Positions 42,529-53,670 are shown, numbered from the stretch's first letter. The stretch: DNA of 64,000 nt from Chrysemys picta bellii (GCF_011386835.1 NC_088792.1:109030421-109094420); one strand, 5' to 3'. Notes: generated by a model from the letters alone, not told the origin. Program-made: numbers and translations.

Positions 42529-45500
42529 GCAGATTTGTCCCTCAGATGTCCTAATATGTTGTCAGCTACTAAAAAGTTATACCTTGATACCTGAAATAGT
42601 GACATTATTTCCTTATGCTTAGAGCAGGAGATAACTGCAATATCACATATATTACAGTGTGAGAGCTGTTGGTAAAAGTTGACTTCTTAATGGTAATCCC
42701 CATAACTGTGACAAAAAATGGCTGACTCCTGTGCAAAGTAAAGGCTGAGTGGGCATGGAGATGGAATTATGTCTCACTCCTATATTTAGCCCTTCCAGAT
42801 GAGCAATAGAAGCTTCCCCCCACTGATCCTCCAACATTTCACAAGCAACATTGGCGGATCAGTGTGAGGAAGCTTAAACTGCTGCTGCTCAGGCTGTACC
42901 TCCGAAGTGGATAAAGGACTTTAGTTTCTAATATTGTCAATTCAAAATCCTTCACAGGCACTAAAATTCATTTCTTATTTAAAAGAAAAAATCGTTTTAA
43001 GACATTAAAGATATATTATGTGCTGCTAGGTCTTGCAAGTCTTAGTTTCTTATCACAGTAAGATTTATATCTTGTGATCTTAAAGAGGCACTGAATTTCA
43101 CAGATTCTATTGACGCTAGAGAGAACATGGATGGTAATGGTTCGCTTGATCTGCAAAAGAGAGATAACTGGTTTGCCAAGTATTTTATGTGTAAAGTAAT
43201 GGATCATATTAATCACTCTCAGACTAGAGTAAAGATTTAAAAGAGCTTTTCCCCTAATATATTTTATCAGTTTTATTAATACATAATGGTACAACATTTA
43301 GTAGAGCAATCTTTTATATATATAAATGTATATGTGTGTAAAGGAAGTAAAAATGTCATACAAAAGAAAAAAGAAAAGAAACGGAACCACTTCTTCCCAA
43401 CACTTCTCCCAGCCATTTGAATTTTTATCAGGGAAAGTTATGACTTGGTCATTTCTTCTGCAGAAGGGTTGAGGCTTCTTAGATTAAAGGGAAGCTTTCA
43501 TGAATTGTACCTAAGCCAGACTTTGGGACTCCTTCTGCCTTGGGATAGATTAAAGATACTATGAGAACATTAACTTAAGCATGTCCTAACTATTTTCATG
43601 TTTGATTTACCCCTTTCACCATAAACCAACATAGAACTCTTTACATTAAATTAAGTAGCCATTTAATTGTTATAAAGCACTCACATTATTGGGAAGGGTC
43701 TAATTTTAGTTGTTCAGTGTAAGAGATGAGGTGTCTGAGGAGGAGGAGGAGGAGGAAAAGGACTTTCTGGAACTGGATGGGGAACGTAGAAAACAAAAAA
43801 AGGGGTATAACATTCTCAGTAAACTTTACCTTGAGATATTATACTGCAGGTTGTTTTCTGTGGCCTTTGCAATCAGTCCCATCGTAGAGGTCATTGCAGC
43901 AATCCACTTAAGAAATGTCAAAAGGATAAATTACTGTAGCTAAGACCAAGAATGAGAGGAAGGAGAGTCTCCTGGCTAGCAGAACATGGAAAGCTGATTT
44001 TTGGCTACTGTTGTGTTTGGGTGTCTAAAGTAGCTATAAATCATATAGGATGCTGAGACTTTATACCACTTTGACAATCAAAGCGTAGATGTCTTCCAAA
44101 GGACAAGCCTAAGCCAGCTGTTTTTCATGCAGGTAATGATTTTGTTTCAGACGTTGGAGCAGATGGATAATAACATTGCTTCTTCCTTTTTTAAAAAATT
44201 CGGTTCTTATCCCCAAAGTTTCCATTACTATAGACTTTACAAGTCATTCGGCTCAAACTGAACAAGATTCTCCCCTGTGCCAGAACTGCACTAGGCGCAA
44301 GAGAGGTGTGATGGGTTCAAGAAGCTGGTTCTGGCTCTCTGATTTCGTGGGCCAGCTGTGTTCTTGATGATGATCTTACACAGCTACTGCCACTCAGCTC
44401 TAAATTACATGCTAGATGTCGGATCCTTAATAGACCCTATACCAGTGTAGAAATGGCATAGTAGAGTTACATTATTCCATCTCAACTTGACCCCAACACG
44501 ATCCATATTCCAGGAAAATTCTCTGGTGGAATTTATAGCCAGATTACAGCCCCGTTATTCCACATGAGCAGCTTTAAAGAGCCATAAACTCACCACAGAA
44601 TTCGGCCCAATACCTCTAAGTGATTATGGAAACTGGTACTTGGAGCATGCAACTGAAATCTTTAAGGGAGAGTTTTCACTCTTGACTATTGGCCACCGGT
44701 GGCTATTCCACTCCTGCTCATATGGACATGAGACGGCAGGGCTGTATGTATCAAATGGACAAAAATCCCAATGCCACAGAAGTCAAGGAGCAACAGCTGC
44801 TGTTACATGCCCAATATTATGTCATAAAGTTGGAAGAAGGAATCTGACCTCACAAAACCCCTCTAGGTTCCTTGCACAGCCCAGTAATATTTGTTGTTTG
44901 TCTCCTTGCAAGCTTCCAAGATTTTGCCCAAAATGAGGTTAGTGAAAGTTTGTATTAGATAACTTTCGAAACTTGTGTTTTACTTCCCCAGATTCTAAAG
45001 CCATTTCCAGCATCCCTTACTTATGGAAATAGACAAAATAAGGTAAAAAAAATTAAAATATTTTCTTTTCACATATTTTCTTCATTTATTTTGAAAGGTC
45101 TGATGTGTATTTCCATGGAAACAGGACTGCTAAGACAGCTGGAAGCTGATAACCACAAGTTTCAGCTTTAATAAAAGAACAACTACAAGGAAAAGCTCAA
45201 AATAAATACTCCAAAAATAACAGGGGAAAAACATATAGAAAAAGACTTTAAAACATTATTTATTAATTCAGAATAGAGTTTACTATAGTTAGTTATAACT
45301 ATTAAAATGGTGTTTAGAATGCCAATAATTATGAATCATATTGTAATGGTATAATTAAATAAATCCAGATATACAGTATCAACAAATTGGAGAAGAGTAT
45401 TCCCAGCTAGAGATATTCATTCAGTACTAAATGGCAGATTTACATCCTGTATTCACAATGGGACTATTCACGAGGGAACTCACTCCGTTGAAGATCTCAG

Positions 45501-45928
45501 ACCAAGATTAACACATGATGATACTAGTAGCATTAATTACATAAAGCAGGATAGGAAAACTTCTACACCGTTATGGGATTACTGCATTGATATGAAGCCT
45601 CTTTTGATAAAAGTAGAGCTTGATCTCCATCTTGGAACACGATTCACAATTGCATATACAATTATTGTACTTAAAAGATTTCTTCCATTTCATACATATT
45701 AAAGGTAGCCTCATATTTTTCATTTTAATTATAGAGCGACTTTCTCAGACCGTTACAGTCTTTCAAAATGGATGAAAGTTTTAAAGTTCAACAACACTGT
45801 TCTGTTTTGCATCATGTTTTATCTATTTTGGGGTTCTTTGCAATACTTTGTTGTGATTAATATGGAATTAGATTGAGTTGTAGAGTTATTACATCATCCA
45901 GTGGCATATTTGTATACATTTGTTTGAT
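42529..45928. other. Unassigned AT-rich sequence
   Basis: I see no gene. A short GGA-rich coding-like patch (43737-43760) sits in a frame with no recognisable family and ends within 77 residues. No element boundaries were found. Confidence 0.45.
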
Positions 45929-45929
45929 A

Positions 45930-46055
45930 CCTTTATACCTGATACCGCAAACACTTACATATGTGCTTAACTTTAAACGTGAGTTATCCCAATTGAAATG
46001 AATGAGATGACTCACGTGCTTCAAGTTAAGCACATCCATTAGGTATTGCAAATTT
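45930..46055. repeat. Palindromic interspersed repeat (MITE-like)
   Basis: 'cttacatatgtgcttaactt' and 'gtgcttcaagttaagcacat' are inverted halves around 'cccaattgaaatgaatgaga'. Same repeat type as 1953-2066. Confidence 0.5.
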
Positions 46056-46380
46056 GGGGTCTATGTGTTTTTCTTTTTGTCTTAACAACATTTAGGATAA
46101 ATACATTTAAAAGTAATACTTAGAAGTCCTGTCATTACATCTACAAACCACTATTACAATGCTTTAGGAGGAGTATGCTAACATCCGCTACAGTAAATTT
46201 GGAAATAAGTTTCTTTTATAAACTTCTCGTTCTATATGTTTATAACTTTGTGAAATATGCGACTTTTGAACTGAAGTTAGTTGTTGCCTAAAGGAAATAA
46301 AGCAGACTACTGAAATGGTTTGTATTTAATAAGGATGGAAAATATGTTCTGTAGGGATATCATAAAATAACCATAAAGTT
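46056..46380. other. Unassigned AT-rich sequence
   Basis: I recognise no gene or repeat family here. Confidence 0.45.
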
Positions 46381-46384
46381 AATC

Positions 46385-46632
46385 TACACTAGAAGTGGTA
46401 CATCAGCACAGCTGCACCACTGCACTGCTGTAGCGCACCTGGTGAAGATGTGCTATGCCGACAGCAGAGCGCTCTCCCATCGGCATAATTGCTCCATCTC
46501 AGCAAGAGGGGGAACCTATGTCGATGGGTGGTAAGTTGATGTAACTGGTGTCGCTCAGGAGGGTGGCTTTATCACATCCCTGAGTGGTGTAAGTAACATT
46601 GACTTAAGTGGTAGCATAGACAAGCCCTTAGA
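46385..46632. mobile_element. MITE of the TAAGGGCTTGTCTA type
   Basis: The right end 'agcatagacaagcccttag' is the reverse complement of a TAAGGGCTTGTCTA terminus. The internal palindromes 'atgccgacagcagagcgctc' and 'ctcccatcggcataattgct' belong to the same turtle family. The left end, 'gttaatctacactagaagtg', is worn. PIF/Harbinger or hAT origin is unresolved. Confidence 0.55.
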
Positions 46633-46643
46633 TTATGCATACT

Positions 46644-47695
46644 GTTTAAGTCAGGGGTCTCAAACACGCAGCCCGCGGGGCTCTTGCGTGTGGCCCGCCA
46701 AGCTACACCCTCCCCCTGCCTACCCGTGGGATTGCCCCCAGTGGCGTTGCGAGCCCCGCGCTGCTCTCTGAAGCAGCTGACAGTATGCCCCTTTGAGCCG
46801 GGGGGGAGGGGGAAGGAGGCAAAGGGCTCCTGCATTGACTCCTTCCAGGCACCACCTCCCGCCGCTCCCATTGGCCGGGAACAGGGAATCGCGGCCAATG
46901 GGAGCTACATGGGAAGTACCTAGAGGAGCGGCAAGAGCAGCACACGCACGGAACCCTGAGCCTCCCGCCCCCCCTCCCAGGGGCTGCAGGGACACGGTTC
47001 CATCTGCTTCCTAGAGCAGAGTAGCGTGGGGCTGGGGGCCAGGGCAGGCTCTGGGCAGGCAGGCAGGGAGCCTGCCCTGGCCCCCGGTGTGTGCCGCTGC
47101 CACCCCGGAACCGCTCTAGGTAAGCGACGCCAGGCTGGAGCTCGCACCCTGAACCTCTCCTGCACCCCAACTCCCTGCCCTGAGCCCCCTGCCACATCCC
47201 ACACCCTTCCTGCACCCCAACCCTCTGCCCTGAGCCCCCTGCTGCACCCCTCACCCTCTTGCACCCCACACCCCAACTCCCTGCCTTGAGCCCCCTGCTG
47301 CACCCTGCACACCTCCTGCACCCCAACTCCCTGCCCTGAGCCCCCGTCACACTCCCTCCTGCACTCCCTGCCCTGAGCCACCTACTGCACCCTGCACCCC
47401 GACCCCCTGCCACACCCCTCACCCTCTTGCACCCCACACACCAACCCCACACACCAACTCCCTGCCGTGAGCCCCCTGCCGCACCCTGCACCCTTTCTGC
47501 ACCCCCTGGGGGCAGCGTTAGGGTGGGGACTTCGGGGAAGGGGTTGGAATGGGGCAGGGAAGGGGTGGGAAGAGGTGAGGCAGGGGCGGGGACAGAGGCA
47601 GCGAGCGGGGGTGTCAGTGATGCGGCCCTTGGGTCAATGCACTAGTCCTCATGTGGCCCTCGTGGTCATTTGAGTTTGAGACCCCTGGTTTAAGT
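46644..47695. mobile_element. hAT element carrying a minisatellite, perfect 8-bp TSD
   Basis: The ends are CAGGGGTCTCAAACACGCAG at 46652 and, in reverse complement, CAGGGGTCTCAAACTCAAAT at 47687. The duplication 'gtttaagt' flanks both sides (46644-46651 and 47688-47695). The body is GC-rich, with 'gccgctcccattggccggga', and contains the tandem array at 47150-47515. Large open frames, including one of 262 codons on the minus strand, arise from the repeat and are not genes. Confidence 0.9.
47150..47515. repeat. C-rich minisatellite, ~50-bp unit
   Basis: Units are variants of 'ctgcaccccaactccctgcc' followed by 'ctgagccccctgc'. They begin at about 47160, 47211, 47259 and 47316 and continue less regularly to about 47515. 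The array lies wholly inside the hAT element. Confidence 0.85.
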
Positions 47696-48310
47696 AAATG
47701 AACAAGCTGTATTAGAGTATGAACAAGAATGATCTCCATTGTATCATGATTCTTGCTAGATGCTAGCTATGTAAAGCTCAGTTTCAAAGCAATATCCTCA
47801 TATTTACTAAGTCTCAGAGACAATCTAAATTCCTTAAATATACCCTAACCCTTTGACTCATCTGTTTTTGCACACGAGATGTCTGCCGATATCAGGGTAC
47901 GTTGAGAGTCTTTAGATTCTAAAAAACTTATTGAAAAGATAGACAAATATAAGAACGCACTTTCATTTGACCAATGAAAGACTCAATTCACCCTCCATAG
48001 TTTGTCCATTATTTCAATACATAACAATTTATCAGCTGCTAAAATAGGCAGTTAAAATAAACTTAGTTAGTTATTTACAAAAGTAATAATATTATAAATG
48101 TAGAATATCAAATGTTTTACATAATTTTACTATAGTCACAAGACCCACAAAATAAATATTTTAACAAGTGGGGAATTAATTTGGCTGTTTCTGTTAAGAC
48201 TTGTGATAAATTCTATGAATAACTCCTTATGAAGGACACAGGCATTTAGTCTAACAATGCATTCCTGGTATCTCTAAGAAAACTGAAAAAGAAAAGAAAG
48301 ATGCATACAA
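47696..48310. other. Unassigned AT-rich sequence
   Basis: I recognise no gene or repeat family. Confidence 0.45.
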
Positions 48311-48311
48311 A

Positions 48312-48560
48312 AAGGAGGAAGAATAGTCTTGTGGCTAAGGCTCTGGAGTTGGGACTCAGTCAGGAGATAACGGTTCAGTAGTGCCCAATTCTGTAATAGA
48401 CTTCCTGTGTGATCTTCTGTAAGTCACTTAATCTCTCTAGGCCTCAGTTCCTCATTTGTAAAATAAGAATAGTAATACTTCCCCACCTAACCGGGATCTT
48501 GTGAGAAATAAATTCACTAGTACTTGGGAGGTGCTCAAATACTTCAATGGTGGCAGGGGA
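48312..48560 (+). mobile_element. MIR-like tRNA-derived SINE
   Basis: The tRNA-like head ('agtcttgtggctaaggctct', A-box-like) is followed by 'agtcaggagataacggttca', then the core 'gtaagtcacttaatctctct' and 'gcctcagttcctcatttgta', and the LINE-like 3' part. This is the MIR order, nearly full length, so it is the best SINE in the window. Confidence 0.75.
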
Positions 48561-48639
48561 GGCATAAAAGTACTTAGATAGCTGAAAAGTCACTTACCAA
48601 TATCACTGATTGATATACCTACAAAAGAGAATAGACCTA

Positions 48640-49505
48640 TATTTTGAAGATTATAAAACCAATGTAAATGATATATACATATACAATCATTACTGATAAC
48701 CATTTGCAGATGACACACAAATTGGGAGACTGGTAAATCATGAAGAGGGCAGATCACTGATCTTAACTGATCTGGATAGCTTAATAAGGAGAACCCAAGC
48801 AAACAATATGCATTTTAGGCTATGTCTACACTTATGGCAGCATGTGGAGTACATCCACTGCATGGCCCCCCAGCACACAGTGTAGATGGTGAGGCACTGC
48901 TTAGGCAAGTAAAAACACACCAGAACATTAGAGTACATACACAGTTCTCTACATGGTGAAGAAGTGCCTCCCACATCTACACTGCTATTTTTAGCAGTGC
49001 ATGTCTCGCTGCCTCCCCGCTGCTGGAACTTTTCCCTTCTGGCCTCCTCCTGCCAAAGACTTTCCTTGATGCAGTAAAAGCGGGCAACTGCTAGTATCTT
49101 TCCCAACTCAATGAAATATTCCAGCAGTGGGGAAAGGCTTTGGCAAGGGGGGAGGCAGTCGGAAAAGGCTCCAGCAGCTCCTCGCAGGCAGAGCCTTGCC
49201 CCATTGCCTGAACCTTTCACTGCCAAGTGTAGCTACACACTGCAGCATGGACACAGCTTGCTTTTCACTATGGTGTATAGTTACACATACTCTGTACACT
49301 GTCCCCAGTGTAGACAAGGCCTTGATATGGCCACATGTAAAGTCATACATCTAGGGACAAAGAATGTTGGCCATACATATAGGATGGGGGACGCTCTATC
49401 CTAGGAAGTGGTGACTAAAAAAGAGCTGGAGATCATGGTCTATATTCAACTGAACACGAGTTCCTGGTAGCCTGGGATCATCAGTGTGCTACTGTAATAA
49501 AAGAT
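48640..49505 (+). mobile_element. CR1-type LINE reverse transcriptase fragment, split by a MITE
   Basis: Before the insertion, 48703-48816 encodes 'FADDTQIGRLVNHEEGRSL' and 'DLDSLIRRTQANNMHF', the catalytic FADD box and following segment of CR1 reverse transcriptase. After the MITE, 49327-49463 continues 'MATCKVIHLGTKNVGHTYRM', then 'KELEIMVYIQLNTSS' and, after a small insertion, 'QCATVIK' near 49480. One stop follows 'GDALS'. Homology ends near 49505. A relic with no intact protein, on the plus strand. Confidence 0.75.
48815..49324. mobile_element. Harbinger-type MITE inside the CR1 fragment
   Basis: The termini GGCTATGTCTACACT at 48818 and, in reverse complement, GGCCTTGTCTACACT at 49321 match each other and resemble the Harbinger ends at 24360. 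The 3-bp flanks are 'tta' (48815-48817) and 'ttg' (49322-49324), close to the TWA targets of PIF/Harbinger. Removing the insert nearly restores the CR1 frame between 'NNMHF' and 'MATCKVIHLG'. It is 504 bp with no coding capacity. Confidence 0.72.
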
Positions 49506-49784
49506 ACTTTGTTTTGGAAAAGTACTGCCTGTGTGTCAATCAATTATATCGGAAGGCTGTATCCATGTCATCCCAAGGGTAACTGGTCTAAGATATTCTA
49601 GTGAGTTTTTCTAAAAGGGAACCTCTGGTAAACCCAGGTAATTCCACTAGGGTGGGCCACCTTTCACCCTACAGAAACTGGTTAATAGCTTAGTAGGCTA
49701 TCTTGAAGGGAACCTCTGGTAAACCCACGAGGGGGCATAGATACGCTATTCTGAGAGTACCTTGGGTCTGTTTTGGGGTAACAC
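49506..49784 (+). other. Unassigned leader-like sequence with a direct repeat
   Basis: The repeat 'agggaacctctggtaaaccc' occurs at 49616 and again at 49707. The sequence lies just before the DIRS coding region and might be retroelement leader or LTR/U5 sequence, but no boundary is clear. Confidence 0.3.
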
Positions 49785-49789
49785 AGGGA

Positions 49790-51540
49790 TCCGTTTCATG
49801 AGGAACTGTTAAGACAGGAAATAGATCACCTGCTATGCCTGGGAGCCATAGGACCCATTCCTGTACATATCAAAGGCAAAGGCTTCTACTCCTGATATCT
49901 CCTGATTCCCAAGAAAAAAGGAGGGTAAAAACTCATACTAGATCTAAGAGCACTGAACATGTTTGTGAAGGCACAAAACTTCAAGATGGTCACACTAACA
50001 GCTGTTATCCCATCTCTAGAGTAGGGAGATTGGTTCTGAGCCCTCGACCTTCAGGATGCCTACTTCCATATACCTGTCCAGCCATCCCACAGACGATTTT
50101 TCAGATTTACCTTCAGTCAGGACCATTACCAGTACAGGGTACTCCCCTTCAGCCTCTCATCTGCAACCATAGTATTCTCCAAAGTCCTCTCTGTAGTAGC
50201 AGTTCACCTATGTAACCGGGAAATCATGATTTACCCTTATTGGATGACTGTCTTCTCAGAGCACACAGCTTCAAAGATGCTCTTTGGGACACCGAAAGGA
50301 CTAGAGACATCTTCACACATTTGGGTTTACAAATCAGTGTCCAAAAATCGACCCTGACTCCAATGCAATGGTTGGAGTTCATAGGGGCCAATCTTGACTC
50401 AATACAAGAAAGGGCATTCCTTCCATAACACAGGTTTCACACTCTGACCACTCTCATAGACAGCTGAAGCCAGCCACAAACACCAGCCAGACATTGCCTT
50501 CAGCTTCTCAGTCATATGGTGGCATGCATGTTTGTGATATCTCATGCCAGAATACACCTGAAGTGCCTACAGGCATGGCTCAGGTCTGCCTAGATACCGA
50601 ACAAAGATGCACTAGGCAAACCCTTGTTGCTGCCCTCCAGAGTCAAACATTCTCTGAAATGGTAGAAAGACCCTAAGAACATCTGTGCAGGGGACTCATT
50701 CACACAACCTCCCCCACTCCCTCCAAACGCTGCTTCTAACAATGGATGCATCCTTAACAGGCTGGGGAGCTCATCTCAACAATCACAAAGTTCAGGGCAA
50801 ATGGCCCCCCACTGAGTCATCTCTGCATATCAGCCACTTGGAACTAAGAGCAGTCAGAAATGCTTGTGCTCACTTTCTTCCACTGATCAGGGACACCTAC
50901 ACAAGAGTCATGACGGACAAGATACTGTGCCTGTTTTACATAAATTATCAAGGGGGCACCAGGTCATGCTCCCTAAGGACAGAAGCACTGAATCTCTGAA
51001 ATTTGGTGCATTTGCCATAATGTTCTCATATCAGTTGCCTACCTAGTGGGAGTACAGAATATAACAGCAGACAGTCTCAGCCACATGTTTTCACATGACC
51101 ACAAATGGGAAGTGGACCCAGCAGTACTCCACCATATATTCGATCACTGAGAAACCCCAACAATTGACTTATTTGCCACTTTCCTGAACAGGAAATGCCC
51201 TCTCTGTTGCTCCAGAGCCAGCCTGTCAAAATGCTCATTAGGGGATGCTCTCCTTCACCCATGGAACAGGATCCTTCTGTACGCATTTCCCCCATTCCCT
51301 CTGATGCTGAAGGTCTTGATAAAAATAAAGAGGGAAAAAACAAGAGTTACACTGATTGCTCTCACCTGGCTGAGACAGGTGTGGTACCCATACTTGACAC
51401 AGCTAGCAAGGTGTCCATCAATCCCTCTTCATATCACTCCTAACATCTTCTTACAGAATGACAGACAAACTCTACATCCCACCCTATGTATCCTTTGGCT
51501 CAAGGCTTGGTTCCTTCTTGATTCCAATGCATAGAGGCTA
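49790..51540 (+). pseudogene. DIRS reverse transcriptase and RNase H relic
   Basis: Across changing frames it encodes 'LLRQEIDHLLCLGAIGPI', 'FYS' then 'YLLIPKKKGG', 'LDLRALNMFVKAQNFKMVT', 'GDWFLALDLQDAYFHIPVQ' (palm, first catalytic Asp) and 'HRRFFRFTFSQDHYQYRVL'. It then gives 'LLDDCLLRAHSF' (the DD catalytic box, near 50238) and 'VQKSTLTPMQWLEFIGANL'. RNase H follows at 50685-50999 ('MDASLTGWGAHLNNHKVQG', 'SLHISHLELRAVRNACAHF'). Next is 'DSLSHMFSHDHKWEVD' with 'TIDLFATFLNRKCPLCCS', and 'LLYAFPPFPLMLKVLIKIK'. Stops and frameshifts occur throughout, so it is inactive. Confidence 0.82.
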
Positions 51541-51945
51541 TTCTCAGCTCACTCAAAGTACATCTTGTGGCCATAACAGCCTTCCACCAGCAGATACAAT
51601 GCTACTCACCCACCCAACAACAAAGAGATTCCTCAAGGGCATAGGGAACCTATTCCCCTAACCCAGATACCCCACACCAACATGGGACCAGAATCTAGAT
51701 CTAAGGAGTCTAACTAGACCATTTTTTGAACCTACGGCCACATGTTCTCTTGCTCATCTATCAATGAAGCCAGTGTTCTTAGTAGTGATCACCTTGGTAC
51801 TCCCCTTTCACAATTTTCTTTAAAGACAAGGTCACTCTCAGACCAAACCCAGAATTCATTTCCAAGGTGACTTCATCTTTTCACATGAACCAACTCATTC
51901 ATCTTCCCACATTTTACCCAAAGCCTCACCGTGATAACAGGGAGG

Positions 51946-52910
51946 TTAAAATTTTTATTAAAGTTAATGTTTAAAATTAAATATACGCAAGTTAAGAGGG
52001 AAGGTACAGTACATCTGGGGTCAAACTTGATTTATGAGGGATTACAGGTATCGGTTGCAAGGATGAAGAGATACATACATACCACATAACCAGCATAGAC
52101 CCAGATTGGGGTGCAAGAGTTTTTAAAGTGTCAGTGGATAAGTGGACTTGGGTACGCCACCCATGGAATGTATAAGGAGTCCAAGTCGGTATCGGTGGAG
52201 CGAATGAGTACATGGGTGGGGTGCGTCCCTTGGTTCGTCAGGGAAGGAAGTGGGTTATTTCCCTGGTCAGCGGTCTCGATTACTCAATGTGGTATTGACA
52301 GCGTCGTGTCATGTGTTCCGTATAAATGTTTCTGGACCACCTGATGGTGTTGGACACCATGAGCTGTCTCATGAACTGGGCGTAGCATTGACCGACTCCA
52401 CATGCTCTCAGAACCGGCTCATTGTGGGGGTCTCACGAGCCCAGGGCTCCCACGATCAGAGTGTGTATCTGGACCTCATAGCGCTGGGCTCTCAGGGTCT
52501 CGGCCAGCAGGGTGTACTTCGACGCCTTCTGGGCTCGGGCCTCATGGAAGGCCAGTGACCTGTTTTCAAATGGCACTATGATGTCTACCATGAGGACCTT
52601 CTTCTTTTCTGCATCCATCACGACGATGTCAGGTCGCAGTCTGCTGTCTGTCCCGGGGATGGCAGAGTTGAGGGTGATCTTCCCCAGGGATGGCGGGATG
52701 GCTTTCACCAGCCGGTTCTAGATGGTGTTGTGGCGGTGCCGCCAGGCTCCGGAGTGCTGTTTGCATCCACACAGGATGTGGGGCAGGGTCTCATTTGCAT
52801 AGCCGCACTTCCTGCAGCGTTTGTCCCGGTTGCCGTGGTGGATGGCTCCATTGAGGGGAACGCAGTTGAGTCGGGCCCTGTGGACGAACCGCCAGTCGGC
52901 GAACCTGGTG
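51946..52910 (-). mobile_element. R2-clade LINE 3' fragment inserted in the DIRS element
   Basis: The 3' end is at 51946 (minus strand), next to AT-rich 3' UTR, and homology begins at 52910 inside the coding region, so it is strongly 5'-truncated. The DIRS sequence 'gataacagggagg' before it joins 'atactacatatgcttg' after it, which fixes both boundaries. Any target duplication is at most a few bases. The coding part is described separately. Canonical R2 elements insert in 28S ribosomal DNA; this one does not. Confidence 0.8.
52260..52908 (-). pseudogene. R2-type LINE C-terminus: CCHC zinc knuckle and restriction-like endonuclease
   Basis: Read on the minus strand, a zinc knuckle 'CRKCGYANETLPHILCGC' (C-x2-C-x8-H-x4-C) lies near 52750-52810. 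The restriction-like endonuclease follows: 'GTDSRLRPDIVVMDAEKKK', then 'VLMVDIIVPFENRSLAFHE' and 'KASKYTLLAETLR'. The PD...D pattern (RPD, 14 residues, D) is that of R2-group nucleases that nick the target strand. 'LIVGALGSWDPHNEPVL' and a C-terminal tail follow. The main frame is open for 91 codons at 52708-52433 and continues to about 52260. Upstream of it a stop and a frame change occur, and the reverse transcriptase is absent, so it is non-functional. R2 versus the close R4/NeSL groups cannot be settled by eye. Confidence 0.78.
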
Positions 52911-53334
52911 ATACTACATATGCTTGATGTAAGGAGAGCACTGGCCTTCTATTTGGGCAGGATGAAGGCATTTAGGAAATCTCCTGTCAATTGCAGAAAG
53001 ATCAAAATGCACGGAGATATCAGCTCAGGGACTCTCTAAATGGGTCTCAAACTGTATGAACTACAATTATCATGCACATAATTTGGTACCTCTACCTGGA
53101 ATCCTTACACATTCTATCAGGTTGGTTTCCACTTTTGTCCCATTCATTAAAGACACTCCTATTCCAGAAATCTGTGAGGCAGCAACCTGGGTGTCTGCTC
53201 ATACTTTTGCAGAACACTGCAATTGCTAGAGACTCTGCTTCTCATGCCATCGTTGCTCAACTGTATTCTCCATCCGTAACAGACTCAACTCTGAAGCTCC
53301 AATCCTCCATTGGGGATACTGCTTGGGAGTCGTC

Positions 53335-53670
53335 TACAGGGAGCACCCATAGGGACACTATTCAAAGAAGAAGAATTTGCTCTCCTTGTGCACTAACGAT
53401 GGTTCTTTGAGATGTGTGACCCTAGGGGTGCTCCACAACCAACCCTCCTCCCCTCTGCTTCAGAGTTCTTTATAGCGACTCTGCGGTACAGATGGAACTG
53501 AGGGTAGTTCACCTGCGCAGCGCTAATTAGCCTCGAGGCAGAACATGAGGGAGGAAGAGTGCATGTGCAGGCTGAATGGACTCTGCTACCAAAGATCTCT
53601 GATCAGAGGCGCAAGGCGCAGACACACCTACAGTGGAGCACTCATGGGGACATACATCATAAAGAACCAT
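53335..53670. repeat. DIRS complementary repeats at the right end
   Basis: 'gggagcacccatagggacac' at 53339 is the approximate reverse complement of 'gtgaccctaggggtgctcca' near 53415, with 'gatggttctttgagatgtgt' between. A third copy in the first orientation, 'gtggagcactcatggggaca', lies near 53632 and is followed by 'aagaaccatcgtta', the complement of the middle block. This is the internal complementary arrangement DIRS elements use to complete replication. Confidence 0.65.

Larger units (their letters stand above)
51640..53235 (+). pseudogene. DIRS tyrosine recombinase relic (split by an R2-clade LINE)
   Basis: The first part lies before 51945 and the second from 52911. Once the insert is removed, the junction reads 'LHMLDVRRALAFYLGRMKA', a conserved DIRS recombinase segment. 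Downstream, 'TPIPEICEAATWVSAHTF' and 'AEHCNC' correspond to the catalytic end of the domain. Where the active-site tyrosine is expected after the His, I read Cys (TGC); this is inferred by eye and should be checked in an alignment. The enzyme would integrate circular DNA. Confidence 0.65.

Noticed and set aside
43710..43943. Glu-rich 77-codon frame that looks like an exon
   Set aside because: The Glu run comes from a GGA simple repeat; no family match and no adjoining exons.
46703..47491. A 262-codon open frame on the minus strand, Gly/Cys/Arg-rich
   Set aside because: It covers a GC-rich minisatellite inside a hAT element; the protein repeat mirrors the DNA repeat, and overlapping long frames exist on the other strand.
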